Assembly (NCBI RefSeq): GCF_003945595.2
Contig: NW_024104765.1
Location: 2,294,001 to 2,358,000 of the forward strand
DNA length: 64,000 nucleotides
Source of the DNA: Pipra filicauda
Taxonomy: Eukaryota > Chordata > Aves > Passeriformes > Pipridae
Direction: 5' to 3'
The notes below the pieces were generated by a model that made no database searches, was not told the DNA's origin, and saw only the letters and a program-made list of their open reading frames with translations. Each line of letters opens with the position of its first letter. Position 1 is the stretch's first letter. A program made the translations under genes and the position numbers. Positions 38,185 through 50,590 of this stretch are shown here, one piece after another.

Positions 38185-38720
38185 GAGATACCTGTGAAAT
38201 ATTTCATAAGGACCTCCGCAGACTGAATGACTTGTCAATGGTATTCAATGTAAATACATGTAAAGTTGCAGGTGTGGGAAGAAACAATCCTATTTTTTAT
38301 ATAAAATAATGAACTCTATGCTGACAAACACAAAGTGTTTAGAGTCATGACAAATGACTGCATGAAAATAGCCCAGTTCTTGGTAGCATTCAAAAAATCA
38401 AATTGTTAGGAAAGGAATAGAGAACTAACCAGAAAAAATTACTATGCAGATGTGTAAATTCATGATCAACAAAGTTGATCAAAGGTCTTCAGTGACAATT
38501 TCTTTATGGTGGACAATGAACAAACTTGGAACTTTTCAGCTCAAGAAAGAGGTCACTAGGAATTCTACAAAAAGTCATCAGTGACATGAAGGAGGATGAT
38601 AGGGAGTGATTGCTTCCTCCCTCTTTCACTAAAAATCAAGTCACTATCAAATTACCTCAGTGAAAGCCAAGTCCAAAACCAAGAGATGGCATTAATTTTC
38701 ACAGGAAGATCTGTATACTA
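38185..38720 (+). mobile_element. Ancient CR1-like LINE fragment
   Basis: The plus strand follows, in order, the decayed 3' half of an amniote CR1/L3-type LINE: attcaatgtaaatacatg, tgacaaatgactgc, a block around ggtagcattcaaaaaatcaa, ggaacttttcagctcaag and a tail around ttttcacaggaagat. Spacing is roughly preserved but most codons are destroyed. It is much older than the octamer-tailed CR1 copies here, and the assignment rests on pattern matching by eye. Confidence 0.5.
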
Positions 38721-41560
38721 CTTGAAATACTTCTAAAATCTGTTATATATATATTTGAGCAAAAAAATACACAGGAACGCCTCTAAATGGAAAATTATTG
38801 GAGGTTGGGAGGATATTACTATTATATATACTTGTTCCATTCTTATCCTTCTCTAGATGAACTGGACTAGTTGGTTTGTGGTTTTTTTTATAATGTTTAG
38901 TTTCTAAGGTAGACTCTTTTACAGTTCTTTAAAATTTTCCTCTGATTTTCTTAACTGTCAGTGTTAATAACTGGAATTTGTGACTTGGAGAGAAGGGTAT
39001 AATACTGGTACCCACCTTCAAAACGGGGTGGTATTTCCATGATGGTCATGGCTCTGTCCTTTATGACATTTTCAGAGTGACTAGTTCTTTACACTCATCT
39101 TTGTATTTCTCCCTTTTCTCACATTTTTAAATGAAGGAATCTGAGGCAATGCTTTGATTTTCCTGAATCCTTCTTTATCTTCCTGTGAGTTTTCCCCACA
39201 GGAGTTGAGCATAAGCACTTACCTTATTATTTCATCTGAAATAACCTGAACTGGATTTATGTACACCTTGGAATGTACTCTACTTGCTCCCTCAACACTG
39301 CTGGATAGACAAAATATAGCAATGTGCTGCAGGGAGGCAAATGACTTAGGCTGTGAATAAAACAAATTGTATTAACCCAGGGGCACAGCAAAGAGCATTG
39401 TTTTAATTACTATAGAAAAGAGTGTAAAGGAATGATTTACAGTAGGGCTATCTTACAAATGGGAAGGCTGAGAACACAAGGTGGTGCTATTTACGCTTAA
39501 CAGAATGGATGTGGACTGCTCAGTCTTGCCTGCTGGCATTACCCATTTCCGCCATCAGCTTCCTATGCCTTTGGACTAGGTTGCAAGTGAGACTGAGCCC
39601 CATCCTCCTCCAGATGTGCACGTTTTAACTATAAGAGGACATTTCCTTGGCAACAGCTCTCTGAGTTCAGCTTGACTGGACGGGAATGTTAATTTGTCCT
39701 TGTCATCTCTGGAAGGCAGGACAGAAGCATTAGTTGTTTTGCTGCACCAAGTACCACAGGGAAATTTGGTATTATATGAAATGACACACTTAGCTGTTTC
39801 TGGATAGAAGGAGGCTAGGAGCTAAAGCAGCAAGCACTTACTCTCTACTATTCCCCAGATTAAAGAACTGCCTTAGAAGGATTTAGGATACCAGGTGGTG
39901 TGGTAGACAGCTGATATTTTGCTTTTTTACCAGCTTGCTCCGTGAAGTCAGGTTGTGCTTTCACTTGTAATTAAGCAAGGTCATTATCAAACATAAAATA
40001 ATAGCTTCTATTCAGCTGGGTGCATCACTTTGAATTTCCCCATGGATGGTAGATCTCCCACTGCAACTATCCTGTTGAAAAACGTGGGAAATAGTTGTCC
40101 AAAGAAAAAGTGAAAGATTATTGTAAGTGTTGCTTGAAGGAGAATGGGATTGCTTCTCTGAAAATACGTGTCATCAAATCTCTGCATTTATCAACTGTTT
40201 ATTCTTCCAGAGTGTTATATTAAGTCATCATCAGAGTAAGCTTTTACTTACTACTGATTCACAAAACATAAGACCATTTTGCTCCTTCCAGAAAGAACTC
40301 AAGCAAAAAGTTAAATTCCTGAAAAAAATTTACAAATTAACAAATAATTTCTTCTAATTTTATTAGTCTGGCTTCAATCATAGCAAATAAAATAAAATAA
40401 AATAAAATAATAAGAATATGACAACAAAATGGAAGTAAAATGAGTGGTGTATTTCCTTATAAATTTCCTTATAAACTGTCTTAAATACTCAAATATTTAA
40501 CTTATTTTTCACCTTGCTTGATACCATGTGCCAGATGACCATTCTAGTGACTAAGAAGTCCTAAACCCCAAAGTATTTCATGATTTTATAAATGAAAGAT
40601 CTTCTTCATTTACTAAACACTTCACAACTGGTATAAAAAAATTAATAACTATCCTAACTAAGCAAAACAGATTTAGAAAACATTTTTAGTTTTCCAAATG
40701 GAACCATGAGATTTTGATTGTATTTTTGTCTTTATATTCAGGAAAGTTTCACTCAATTGCATTTTCTTCTTTAAATGCATGTGTAAATTTTCCTAGGAAT
40801 AAACTTGGAATTTTCATAGACATACTTGCATGTATACTCTAAATAGAGAAATCTTTTACAATTTGTATTCCAAAACAGTACTCTAGAGATACAGACTTTG
40901 AGATGCAACAATTTATTTTATCCTAATCAATAAAGGTGCAAAAACCAGAGGACAATTGCAAAAAAAAAGTAAGTCTGAAATATTTTCAGGAAATAATACC
41001 CATTTAGATTACAAAATAAGGTTTTTTGTGCTTTTTTTCTGACACAGATGTTTTTCTCTTTGTACCTGCATTATAAGCAGAGAAAAGAATAGAAAACAGT
41101 GCATGAGTTTCCCTTTGCCAGGGATAATTGCAGCAGGCTACTAAGCTCTACCTGAGAAACAAAAGTATTTTTGAAGAAAAAGTAAAATACAGATGATAAA
41201 TTAGTCAGGGAATTATCTGGCACTTGGGAGAGGATAGAATGGATAAGTAATAATTTCCCAGAGTCCTTTCAGCTTCTGCTAGTTCCTTTGAAAGTTCTGT
41301 TCTCTCAGATGTCACCTACCTGGTATTTCATTGGTAAATCTTTAAATTTAACGGTAGTCTCTACTTTCTGCTTCTCTTCATTAGTGTCAATATATACAGT
41401 CAGCTTTTCTTCTACTGTTTTGCTGAAATAGTTGTTTTTCGAAATTATTTTGTCAGTCAGTATCTATGTACTCAGCTGCTTGTTTCTAGACCTTTGCTTC
41501 ACAAGACTTCTGGTGTAGCCAACAGTTCTCTATTAAGGTAATATTTTCATTCTGAAAAGA
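38721..41560. other. Unique DNA, no gene seen
   Basis: No supported gene. A somewhat GC-richer patch near 39500-39720 includes a TATA-like actataagagg at 39629 but no transcript signals beyond that. An (AAAAT)n microsatellite lies at 40385-40412. Confidence 0.5.
40385..40412. repeat. (AAAAT)n microsatellite
   Basis: Five consecutive AAAAT-type units are visible (aataaaataaaataaaataa). Confidence 0.95.
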
Positions 41561-41564
41561 GAAG
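41561..41564. repeat. Left target-site duplication of solo LTR
   Basis: GAAG precedes the LTR start TGTTAG and recurs at 42589-42592 after its end ACCACA. Confidence 0.6.
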
Positions 41565-42588
41565 TGTTAGAAGTTTTATTTTGTTTGCATGGCCAGGTCA
41601 TCTAATTGGGTGTGGTCTACAGAAGTGGCTTCTATGAGAAGCTGCTAGAAGCTTTCGTCATGTCCAGCTGAGCCAATGCCGGCCACCTCCAAGAAGGACC
41701 CATCACTGGCCAAGGCCAAGCCCACTGGTGATGGTGACAACGGATTTGAGAACAAGGGTAAAAAACCTGTGCAAATGTAGTTGGAGAGAGGAGTGAGAAT
41801 ATGTGAGAGAAACAGTTTTGCAGACACCAAGGTGAGTGAAAAAGGAGGGGGAGTGGTGCTCCAGGGGCTGGAGCACATCTGGAAGACTATGGTGATGCAG
41901 GCTGTTCCCTCTACAGGCTATGGAGGTCCAAAGGGAAGCAAACATCCACCGCATGCTGGAGCAGGTGGATGCACCTGAAGAAGGCTGTGATCCCACGGGA
42001 AGGCCACGCTGGAGCAGGCTCCTGGCAGGATCTGTGACCCCTCGGAGAGACAAGCCCACACTGGAACAGGTTTGACAGCAGGACTTGTGACCCCATGGGT
42101 GATCCACACTGGAGCAGTTCTTGAAAAACTGCCACTGTGGGAAGAATTTGCATTGGAGAAGTTCATGGAGAACTGTCTCCTGTGAGAGGGAACTCATGCT
42201 GGAGCAGGGGAGGAGTGTTAAAAGTCCTCCCCCTGAGAAGAAAGGAGCAGTGGAGACAATGTGTGATGAACTGACTGCAACCCCCCTTCCCCATCCCCCT
42301 GTGCTGCTGCAGTGGACAAGGCAGAGAATTCAGAAGTGAAGTTAAGTCTGGAAATGAGGGATGGGTGGCTGGAAAGTGTTTTTAAGATTTGGTTTTATAT
42401 CTCTTTATCCTACTCTGATTTGTTCATTAATAAATTTCCCCATGTCGAGTCTGGTTTTCCCGTGATGGTAACTGGTGAGTAATCTCTCCCTGTCCTTATT
42501 TTGACCCACAAACGTTTTGCTATATTTTCTCTCCCCTGTCCATCTGAGGAGGGGAGTGGCAGAGTTGCTTGGGTGGGCACGCACCACA
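41565..42588 (+). repeat. Solo LTR, related to 35269-36248
   Basis: This 1024-bp element has TG...CA ends (TGTTAG to CACCACA) and a GAAG duplication of 4 bp. It carries the same degenerate internal repeat family (ctggagcagg, acactggaac, catgctggag), and AATAAA at 42429-42434 fits a plus-strand polyadenylation signal. No flanking retroviral genes are seen, so it is a solo LTR. Long open frames across it (up to 164 codons on the minus strand) follow from the repeat structure. Confidence 0.85.
42429..42434 (+). promoter_or_regulatory. LTR polyadenylation signal
   Basis: AATAAA lies about 155 bp from the 3' end of the solo LTR, in the expected orientation. Confidence 0.5.
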
Positions 42589-42592
42589 GAAG
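42589..42592. repeat. Right target-site duplication of solo LTR
   Basis: GAAG follows the LTR end, matching 41561-41564. Confidence 0.6.
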
Positions 42593-45500
42593 TTAATGGT
42601 TTCCATTCAGAATGGAGACGTTATTTCAAATAATTTCACAGAAAACATCTTCCTGATTTTTGATTCCTGGCAGCACTAGGAAACTGAAATGATTTCAGGA
42701 AAATCCTGCAAATAGAAAGCCCCATTTACTTTAGCGTACATGTAGAAAATCTGCCTCCTCTAAAAAGAAGAAAAAAAAGACCATTGAACTTTTCACAAAA
42801 GTTTTTAAAGGTGCTATCCTGACAGAATTGTGGCAAGTAATTCCTACTTTCCATTTGTTTTCAAGAGGTTAACAGATTAAACTAACTGGCTATGGGAACC
42901 ATGTGTGCTATTATGCTTGATGGAGTTCAGTAAACCATGTGAATTCAGACTTTTAATTAAAGTCTGAAAAATGAGTATTTCTGGAGTATAATGGAATAAT
43001 CAATATTCAAATTATTTTCCAGAATAAGTTAATATTTATTGTAAATTTTTGTCACATTTGAATCATCTACTGTTCTATTTGGTCATTTGTTTCTGAGCAA
43101 TTTAATCTTCAGTTAAGAAAATCACAGTTGAGGACTGTCATAGGTATCTTTCTTTAACATAACTCAAGTGGCAATTCAAGAACAATCTACATCTTTAATC
43201 AAGGTGCTGGTCTCTTCAAGCTCATGATTATGTTAGTTTGCAAGGGCTAACTACTGACGGAATATGTTGAAGGACTTTAATTAATTGTATTTAAATAAGT
43301 TGTTTCCAATCTTCAAGAATTATGAAAAGAAGGGGGGAGTAATCATTTATCCCAATGGAGTTATAGCTAAAATTGATGGAGGACTAAGGCAATGCCTATC
43401 GAACCACTGTAGCAGCAACATAATTTAATCCCAAACTGTTTAGAATAATCTGTACTTCACATTGAAAGATACATGAGTTTATCTCACCCATAAAAGAATT
43501 TTGCATTTGTTTCTTTTTTGTTCATCTGCTTCAGGTGAAGGTAGCCTTTGGTTCACCGTACCTGGAAAATCTAACGTCAGAGATGTTTCAGTAACCCATG
43601 ATTAATAAATTTTTATCTCATGTACTGTACTTATTTGGAAATAAATGCAAGAAATAAACGGAAAGATGATATCTGTGTCTTCTGTGACAAAATAATGAAT
43701 AAATATAATCAAAGTATTGTATAATATTTTCCAGATAATTTATATATATATATGTATGTTATGTGATGGTAATTCTCACATCTAAAGGATGTAGCATGGT
43801 GTCCTTGGTGGTGTAGCTGAGCAGCTTTTTTGTCACTTTCCTGTGTACAGACAGTGTCGTTAAGTAAGTTTCTCTTTGGAACTGTCTTGAAAGGTGAAAT
43901 TATATTTTGACTCTGCATAATAGATCACATCCTGTAGAACGTGCACTACTTGATAACACAGGAGACTAAGGTTGTTGCTATGTAAACCATGAATTATTTT
44001 TGTCCTTCCAACTTACTTTCTTTTTGCTTATGTAAATCCTGTCCTCCTTCAAGCCAACCCAAACTATAGCTACATGCATTTTAATTGATGTTTTCTTCAT
44101 TCTATAAAATACAGAGGAAGCCCTTAAATGTTTTGCCAAATGCCAAAGAACAATGCAAATTGTAATTCAGTGTTCAAGATTTAATACTTGTTTGAACTGT
44201 CCCATTCAGCACCTTAAGGTCCTTCTTCCCTAATGAATACAGGTTCAGATTTATCTCTCCAACTCCAAGAGGATGCAAGAGATCCATGCAGAATACAGAG
44301 ACAAAGCAAACATCTCTTAGGAAGTGATCATCCTAGTGGTGGCTGAAAGACAGAAAAGTCCAAGTGGTTTTGCTGTTCTCTAAGATGACCACGAATACAG
44401 GACTCTAAGACATTTTATGACATATGTTAAAACACTCTCAGTCTCTTACATCAGATCAACCAATACAGACCTGCAAGCTAAAATACTTACACATTTTTAC
44501 ATTCTTTGACTTGCTGCATTCATGCCAGCTGTGCTGTGTGCACGGAAGGATTATAACCTATGAGATAAAATTACACTCTTTCCAGTAAATACAGTATAGA
44601 TAATGATGGGAAAATATACTTCTGCATAATTTCAAGATATGTGAGAAAGTTTCTTGTCTATCTGTGTTTTACTTAAAGCATTACTGAGGAGAGTGGTGAT
44701 CTCTACTTCCCATCTTGTATGGTTCCAAACACTTTAACAATCTGTAGTATTCTCATTTATTTCAACTGTTCTTTTTATATAAATCAGGATTTTTTTTCTG
44801 CCTTGAATGTAACATTTTATTTTTCCAGTATTAAATAGCTGACTCTGAACTGTCACTATTATGCTAAACAAAGAGTTTACTTAGTTGGAAAGAAAAAATC
44901 CAAACACTAACCAAACCTTTACTATATTTGTTGTTCCCAGAAGAAGAAAAAACATATCACAAATCATCCAACCACACTATCTATACACCAGGAAATAGTA
45001 GAAAGGATTGCTCTTGATCTGGAGCCATACCACATGTAGAGATTATAGGCTTGCCGAGTTTTGAGAATACATTATTCTTTCCTGAGAAAAAGACTCTTTT
45101 ATGCAACTGCTATGTTTTTTATTTATGGTAACTTGCTGATCAAAGCAAGGAATGCCTTCAGAGAAACATTCTTAGAAGAAACTAAATCAACTACATATCT
45201 TCCACTCACAGCACACAGATCTTTCTTTGATTCTGTGATGAGAAGGGGGCATACATATTCAAAACATTGCTTCTGGGCCTGCTATCATCATTGCTGCCAC
45301 CACAACCACTAAGCAGAGTCTGGCAGCGAAAGCAAATTCTGGGTCAAGATGCATATTTCCCTCAAATTCACACCGCTGAGAATATTTAAAACTGGACCAA
45401 AAAGTGAGGGATATTGGGTTCACTAACATCTGCTGTTTCTTCTGTTACTTGTTACTTGATCATCCTGTTTTCTGATGGTGACTAGCAGGCATCAGATACG

Positions 45501-46587
45501 TGTGCACCATTAGCATCCATTTTGGATAGAATGAAGCACGAATAACACATACACATGAAAAAACAACAGCAAAACAACTTTGTAACACAGGAAACAATGC
45601 TCACTGAGATACATAATCACAGAAAACAGGTGGAATGTTATCTGGTGAATCATCAGATCAGACAGTATTCATCATTCTATTAAGAAGTGTTTACCTTTAC
45701 TTGGCCCTCTATGAAATAGATTGACTCACTATTGTCATATGTTTGGTAAATTATGAGTATGCTGCCCAGTGAGGTGCCTTTCAACTACCCATTAAACCAC
45801 ACAAAAAAAGAGCTCTAAACATCAAAGAAGCCACAGTATTGAACATGAAAAAGCCTTTTTGAAAATTAGATAAAACAAACCTCACTTTAAATGTCTGGAT
45901 AGGATCCTTGACTTTATAGGCAATGCAGGATTTTATTTTTTTTTTTTTTTGACTTTATAGGCAATGCAGGATTTTATTTTTTTTTTGTGGAATATCTAAT
46001 GTTAGAATTGTAAGTTTAAGCAAACTCTAAGCTTCCAGCAAAAGCGTTATGCATGAATATTAACACTTTCTCAGTCTTTAGGCTAAGACGTGCTAAGTGG
46101 TACATGGGCTATTACTGTAATTAACCTGACTTGCTGTGATTATCTCAGACTGCTGTTCAAGGAAGAACATAGCCCCAAAAAGGTACATATGACTCACATG
46201 TAAATAGATCCCTTTCTCTGAGTAGGGAGCCTGCATTTGCACATGTATCATTCTTGCTCTATAGGGAACTACTGCTTTTTCTGTCACAGAGTAGTTTTTA
46301 TGGTTTATCTACATGAACAAGCTGTCTGACAGATGTATGTGTGGTATTTTTGAAAACAGATGTGTTCCCAATGTGCATTTAATACTGTAAATACCTGCTT
46401 ATGTTAACAAGATTTCTTTTTTTTTTTAACCTCGTTAGTACGCTACACCTGACACAATTCAAGAGAGATAATTCTGACTCAGAAATCATTACTTGAATTT
46501 CCAAGTATTACTTTCTAAGTAAGTACCTTAAAGATGGTTTCAAAGGTACTTGAAAACATGGTACGAAGATGCTGGAGTGAATCTGAG
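42593..46587. other. Unique AT-rich DNA, no gene seen
   Basis: About 4 kb without a recognised gene or transposon. A (TA)n patch occurs near 43740-43752, and a tandem duplication with T-runs is listed separately at 45910-45986. Confidence 0.55.
45910..45986. repeat. Two-copy tandem repeat with T-runs
   Basis: GACTTTATAGGCAATGCAGG followed by ATTTTA and a T-run occurs twice in a row (41 bp, then 36 bp). The copies differ only in T-run length, so the duplication is recent or an assembly artefact. Confidence 0.9.
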
Positions 46588-46735
46588 GGTCACTGAGCAC
46601 TGGAGATTTTCAACAGCCATCTGGACACAATCTGGAGCAACATGTTCTAAGAGACCTGCTTGAGCAGGGAGGTTGGACCAGATGACCCCCCACAGTGATT
46701 TCTTCCAGCTTCACCCATTCTGTGATTCTGTGGAG
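46588..46735 (+). mobile_element. CR1 LINE 3' terminal fragment
   Basis: This has the CR1 3' end in plus orientation: ctgcttgagcagggaggttg and gaccagatgacc, then a terminal attctgtgattctgtg octamer pair. Only the 3' UTR and possibly the last codons remain. Confidence 0.85.
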
Positions 46736-46924
46736 GAGAGAAGGTGACTGAAATATAGTACTCATGAGGATGATGAGGAAAGGCTCAACTCAGCTTGCCT
46801 TCAAATTTCAAGATAAATTACAATAATTTAACTTTGAAAAGAAATTAAATATATTCCTACTTATGAATTCAGCACATCTAAGTAGGCTTCAAGACACAAA
46901 TATGAAGTCATATACTATCAGTTG

Positions 46925-47065
46925 ACCCTGAGATTAACTCAGTTGGTTAGGGCATTGCACTAATAACACTAAGGTCATGGGTTTGACCCCTGTACAGGCC
47001 ATTTGCTTAAAGAGTTGGACTTGATGGTCCTTATGGGTCCCTTCCAACTCGTAATATTCTGTGAT
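46925..47065 (+). repeat. tRNA-Ile-derived SINE with CR1 tail
   Basis: The head resembles tRNA-Ile: an A-box-like TTAACTCAGTTGG (46933-46945), an anticodon-loop-like CTAATAA (AAT) and a B-box-like GGTTTGACCCC (46980-46990), ending in caggcca. A CR1-type 3' tail follows (gagttggacttgatggtcc, then attctgtg). A tRNA-Ile head joined to a CR1 3' end is the architecture of the songbird TguSINE1 family, which relies on CR1 enzymes for mobilisation. The acceptor-stem start is degraded and the tail shows one full octamer. It is a retroposed SINE, not a functional tRNA gene. Confidence 0.8.
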
Positions 47066-48306
47066 TTTTCCAGGTACATTTAACAGGAGGACAAATTTCA
47101 AGTTAGCAGTTGGGTAAATGTTTTAAAACTGACAAACACTGGTAACAATAATATAAATTTATCATAGGCCGTATATGCTTAAACCACATGGGCTTGCAAG
47201 ATCAGTAAAGACTTAATAAAGTTGACAAAGTAAGTTCATTAAATTAATTAATCACTTAAATTCCAGACTGTGATCCACTCTTTCTTACTCATCTTCCTGA
47301 ATTAGGCAACCGAATCAGAAGGGTGGCCACAAGTAACCTTCAAGCTGATTGGTAATTTCTCATTCAACAGATGATTATAATCATAATGCTGTTATTCTCA
47401 TGATTACACAGCAGATTAAATTTGCTGCTTTGAAAGTGTTTGAAAGTGTCTGGAAAAGCACTAGGTTCAATCTAACTGGATCCTAACAAGAAAACTGTCC
47501 CATGTAGTTCATCTAAAATGCATATGAGCAATTTTGATATCAGGCAGGATAGCTCACTTGGGTAAAAATTGAACTTCTTCTGCCTTAGGCTCTAGCAAAC
47601 TATTAAGCTAGGATGCTATGCTGTCCTCCTGCTTTAAGAAGAGGTGAGACTGATGTGCTGAAAGGCATTGAGATAGACTATAAAAAGGAGAAGGAAGAGG
47701 CTGTATCAGGGCAGTCCAGGGCTGATCTGAGTCAGTGGCTTCTTCACAAGCAAGGCCTTATTGGAGGTCTGAGGTAGGCTCTCTTTGCCCTGCAGAAATT
47801 CAATAATAAGGATGACAGTGCAGGTATTGTCTTGTTTTGGAGTGTATTCCATCCAAAAGAGGTGTTCCCACAACTGTATGTGTAAAAGTATAAGCCTTCC
47901 TTTAAAAAACCAAATAAATAAACAGACAGAAACAAGAAACTTGTTGTTATGTGAACAATAAGTTCCAAAGTAAATCAGATTAAAACATGCCCAGGTCACC
48001 ATGTTTTGGATACTTTCAAAGTAAGGAGTAAATTAAATATTAAATTCTTGTTATACTCCATTTGATTTACTTAGCATGACAAAAAAAAAAACCCTCAGTG
48101 AAAACCATTTTTTTAATTCAATTTACATTTTCTTGTAAAGTTATCACAGGCAGATTAATGCAAATCAGAGCTACAAAGTAAGGATTTTCTGATCTTTACA
48201 CTTAACAAAGTCCGAGTTTGAATATTTTAAGTTGTTTCAGCAGTCTCAGCAAAAACTTAAATTCTGTGCTTCCGTATTTTTATGCACTTATATATATCAA
48301 TGTATT

Positions 48307-48333
48307 TCTCTCTCTCTATGTGTGTGTGTGTGT
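48307..48333. repeat. (TC)n(TG)n microsatellite
   Basis: Alternating CT then GT dinucleotides are directly visible. Confidence 0.9.
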
Positions 48334-49489
48334 ATACATATATCCAACTCTGAAGAGACTTGTTCAGTTCACGTGAATGCCTATCTGTCTTTCAGTGGGC
48401 TATATGACAGTACTGCTATTTAAAGTTTTTCAGCCAAAGGCCAAAAACTTTGCTCATGGGCTTTAGATAGATGTACAGCCTGATTACTGAAGGACTTCAG
48501 AGGACAAGTGCAGGAGAAAAGTAGGTCAGATAGAAAGGAAAAAAAATAGATAAGGGGCTAGAAAGACGTATTTTGAAGAAGATCTTTTTCCTAAGAGATT
48601 GTTTCAATGTGAGCCTTGTCAGATGCCTCAAGTTTGAAATTTGCATTATCACAGTCTTTAAGAGCTTATTTAAAGTCTGAATACATTAAGAAACTTGACA
48701 GCAATGATTGAAGTACAAAATATTTCCTCTTTATTAATGACTATCCTGAATCTCTATACCTTGGGCAATGAACCTATTCTAGCAGATCATTAATCCCCTC
48801 AAAATACCCTGTCATGGGGTCATTAAGAACGAAAAGCTGTTAAAATAAAATAAAATAAAAAAAATATATATATATTTATTTTTGAACTATAGAATTTAAT
48901 TGGTATGTACAAAGGAGGTCTGAAAAAATTATTGCCTTAAGTGTTAAAAAATTAGACTGACAGAATTATCTCATAAACTTCTCCTCATATTATAATAACT
49001 TATAAACATAACTAATAATAACAAAAATATAAAAAATATGTCTCAATTATAAAATACATTCTGAAGATAAGTAGACTTGTAGATTTAGAATTGAAAGTAG
49101 ATTGTTGGAACATAATTTCAAGCTTTTGATAAGTTAAATGTCATTCATATTAAGTAGAATGCAAGGAAAGAAAGGACATATAACTGCAAAATGATTTTGC
49201 ATTCTATATTATCTTGAGCTTGCTTTAAATATTTATTTTCTTAGAATTGCAGTGCAAGAGGTTGGGTTTTGAAGCTTCTACTTGCCAGGAGCTTCAGCTA
49301 AAGACATGGCAATTTATTTCCCATGCTGAAGTATGCTGAACTTGTTTATTTCTCTCCATCAGCTGTAAGGAGGTCATATGAAGTACAAATGTATACTGCA
49401 GTCCTCCTATTAGGCAAGGTGATACCCACCTCAAGCCTAGGCTTAAACTAACATTCCTGAAACTGTTTCTCTAAAGTAGTAAATGGAAA

Positions 49490-49517
49490 GAATCATATCA
49501 TTCAGATGATATGATTC
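49490..49517. repeat. Perfect 12-bp inverted repeat
   Basis: GAATCATATCAT, a 4-base loop TCAG, then ATGATATGATTC. The arms are perfectly complementary and pairing ends sharply at both flanks. This could form a short cruciform or RNA hairpin but is too short for a microRNA precursor. Confidence 0.9.
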
Positions 49518-50586
49518 ACAGACTATACAGGAAGACTAGGATGACTAGTTACTAAAAAAGTGTGATGTTTCAAATGGGTGGCATGGAAATAAGAAGAAAG
49601 GAGGCCCGGAAAGTTCTTCCTTCATACAATCTTTGGATCCGAGTTTAAATTGTGTGTTTATTAGTTTTCATATTGAAAAAGCCTTGATGAAAGCAATCTT
49701 CATTTAAAACATGAAACTGGAAATTGTGTTTAGACTGCTGGAATTCTCTGTTTAAGAAGAGAAAAAGAAAATAGACTGGATAAAGGCAATACTTAACAGT
49801 CTTCAAATCATATTTTGTTGTTTTTTTTTTTAATTTAAAATCACTGCTTTTAAACGGCATATAACATTGCAACAGAAAATAAAATCACAGAATAAAAAGC
49901 ATCTGAAATATTTACTTTTTAAAAAAAATTCTATCATTATTTGATAAAGCAAATTATAGTAGTCATATGATGTCATCTTCAAAAATATTAACCATAGTTA
50001 TTCATGCTGTGTACAGTTGCATAAGATTTAGGTGATTTCTCATCTTTCTGGGCTTCTTAGAAATATTTTACTTGGAGTGGCAGAAAAAATACATAAAAAT
50101 ATTTTGGATGTCAGGGTTTTTTCATGTATTTTACATACATTTAACTGAAGACTGGTTCTAAATCAAATTTTAACTTTTTTTCAATCTGTTAAAAGATATG
50201 AATCTTTTTTTTCTCTATAGATATGCCAATATTGACTAATTCAATGCCATAATTTTAATTTCTCCATTATCATTCAGCCGATATTTTTTGTATACTCCAT
50301 TCCAAAAATAAAAAAAGTAGGAATCTGGTGTAACATGATAAATATATTACATGGAAGTTCCTATTGCAAAGTTGGACTTCTGCTTCTTCATTGGACAAAC
50401 CTTCCAACACTCAAAGCATTGAATGAGGCAAAACATGTATAATTAAATCAAAGAAATTAAATGAACGATATGTTTTAGGATGACTGATACGTATCATATG
50501 CATCTCATTGTTTGGGCACTTTGTCTATAGTAAGAATTTCCTCCAAAATAAGTTTTCACTGCCTTTTTTTTTTTTTTTTTCATCAC

Positions 50587-50590
50587 AGTT
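50587..50590. repeat. Left target-site duplication of solo LTR
   Basis: AGTT precedes TGTCCTGG and is repeated at 51089-51092. Confidence 0.6.

Larger units (their letters stand above)
47066..50586. other. Unique AT-rich DNA, no gene seen
   Basis: No supported gene. Simple repeats only: adjacent (TC)n and (TG)n near 48307-48333, an A/T tract near 48841-48885 and a perfect hairpin listed separately. Confidence 0.55.

Noticed and set aside
39500..39720. GC-richer patch with TATA-like actataagagg considered as a promoter
   Set aside because: There is no downstream first exon, no CpG cluster and no other promoter sign.
41703..42197. 164-codon minus-strand frame, one of the longest in the window
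   Set aside because: It lies wholly in a solo LTR and arises from degenerate internal repeats. The antisense strand and other frames are similarly open.
46933..47002. Possible functional tRNA-Ile gene
   Set aside because: The acceptor stem is degraded and the sequence is fused to a CR1-type tail, so it is a SINE head.
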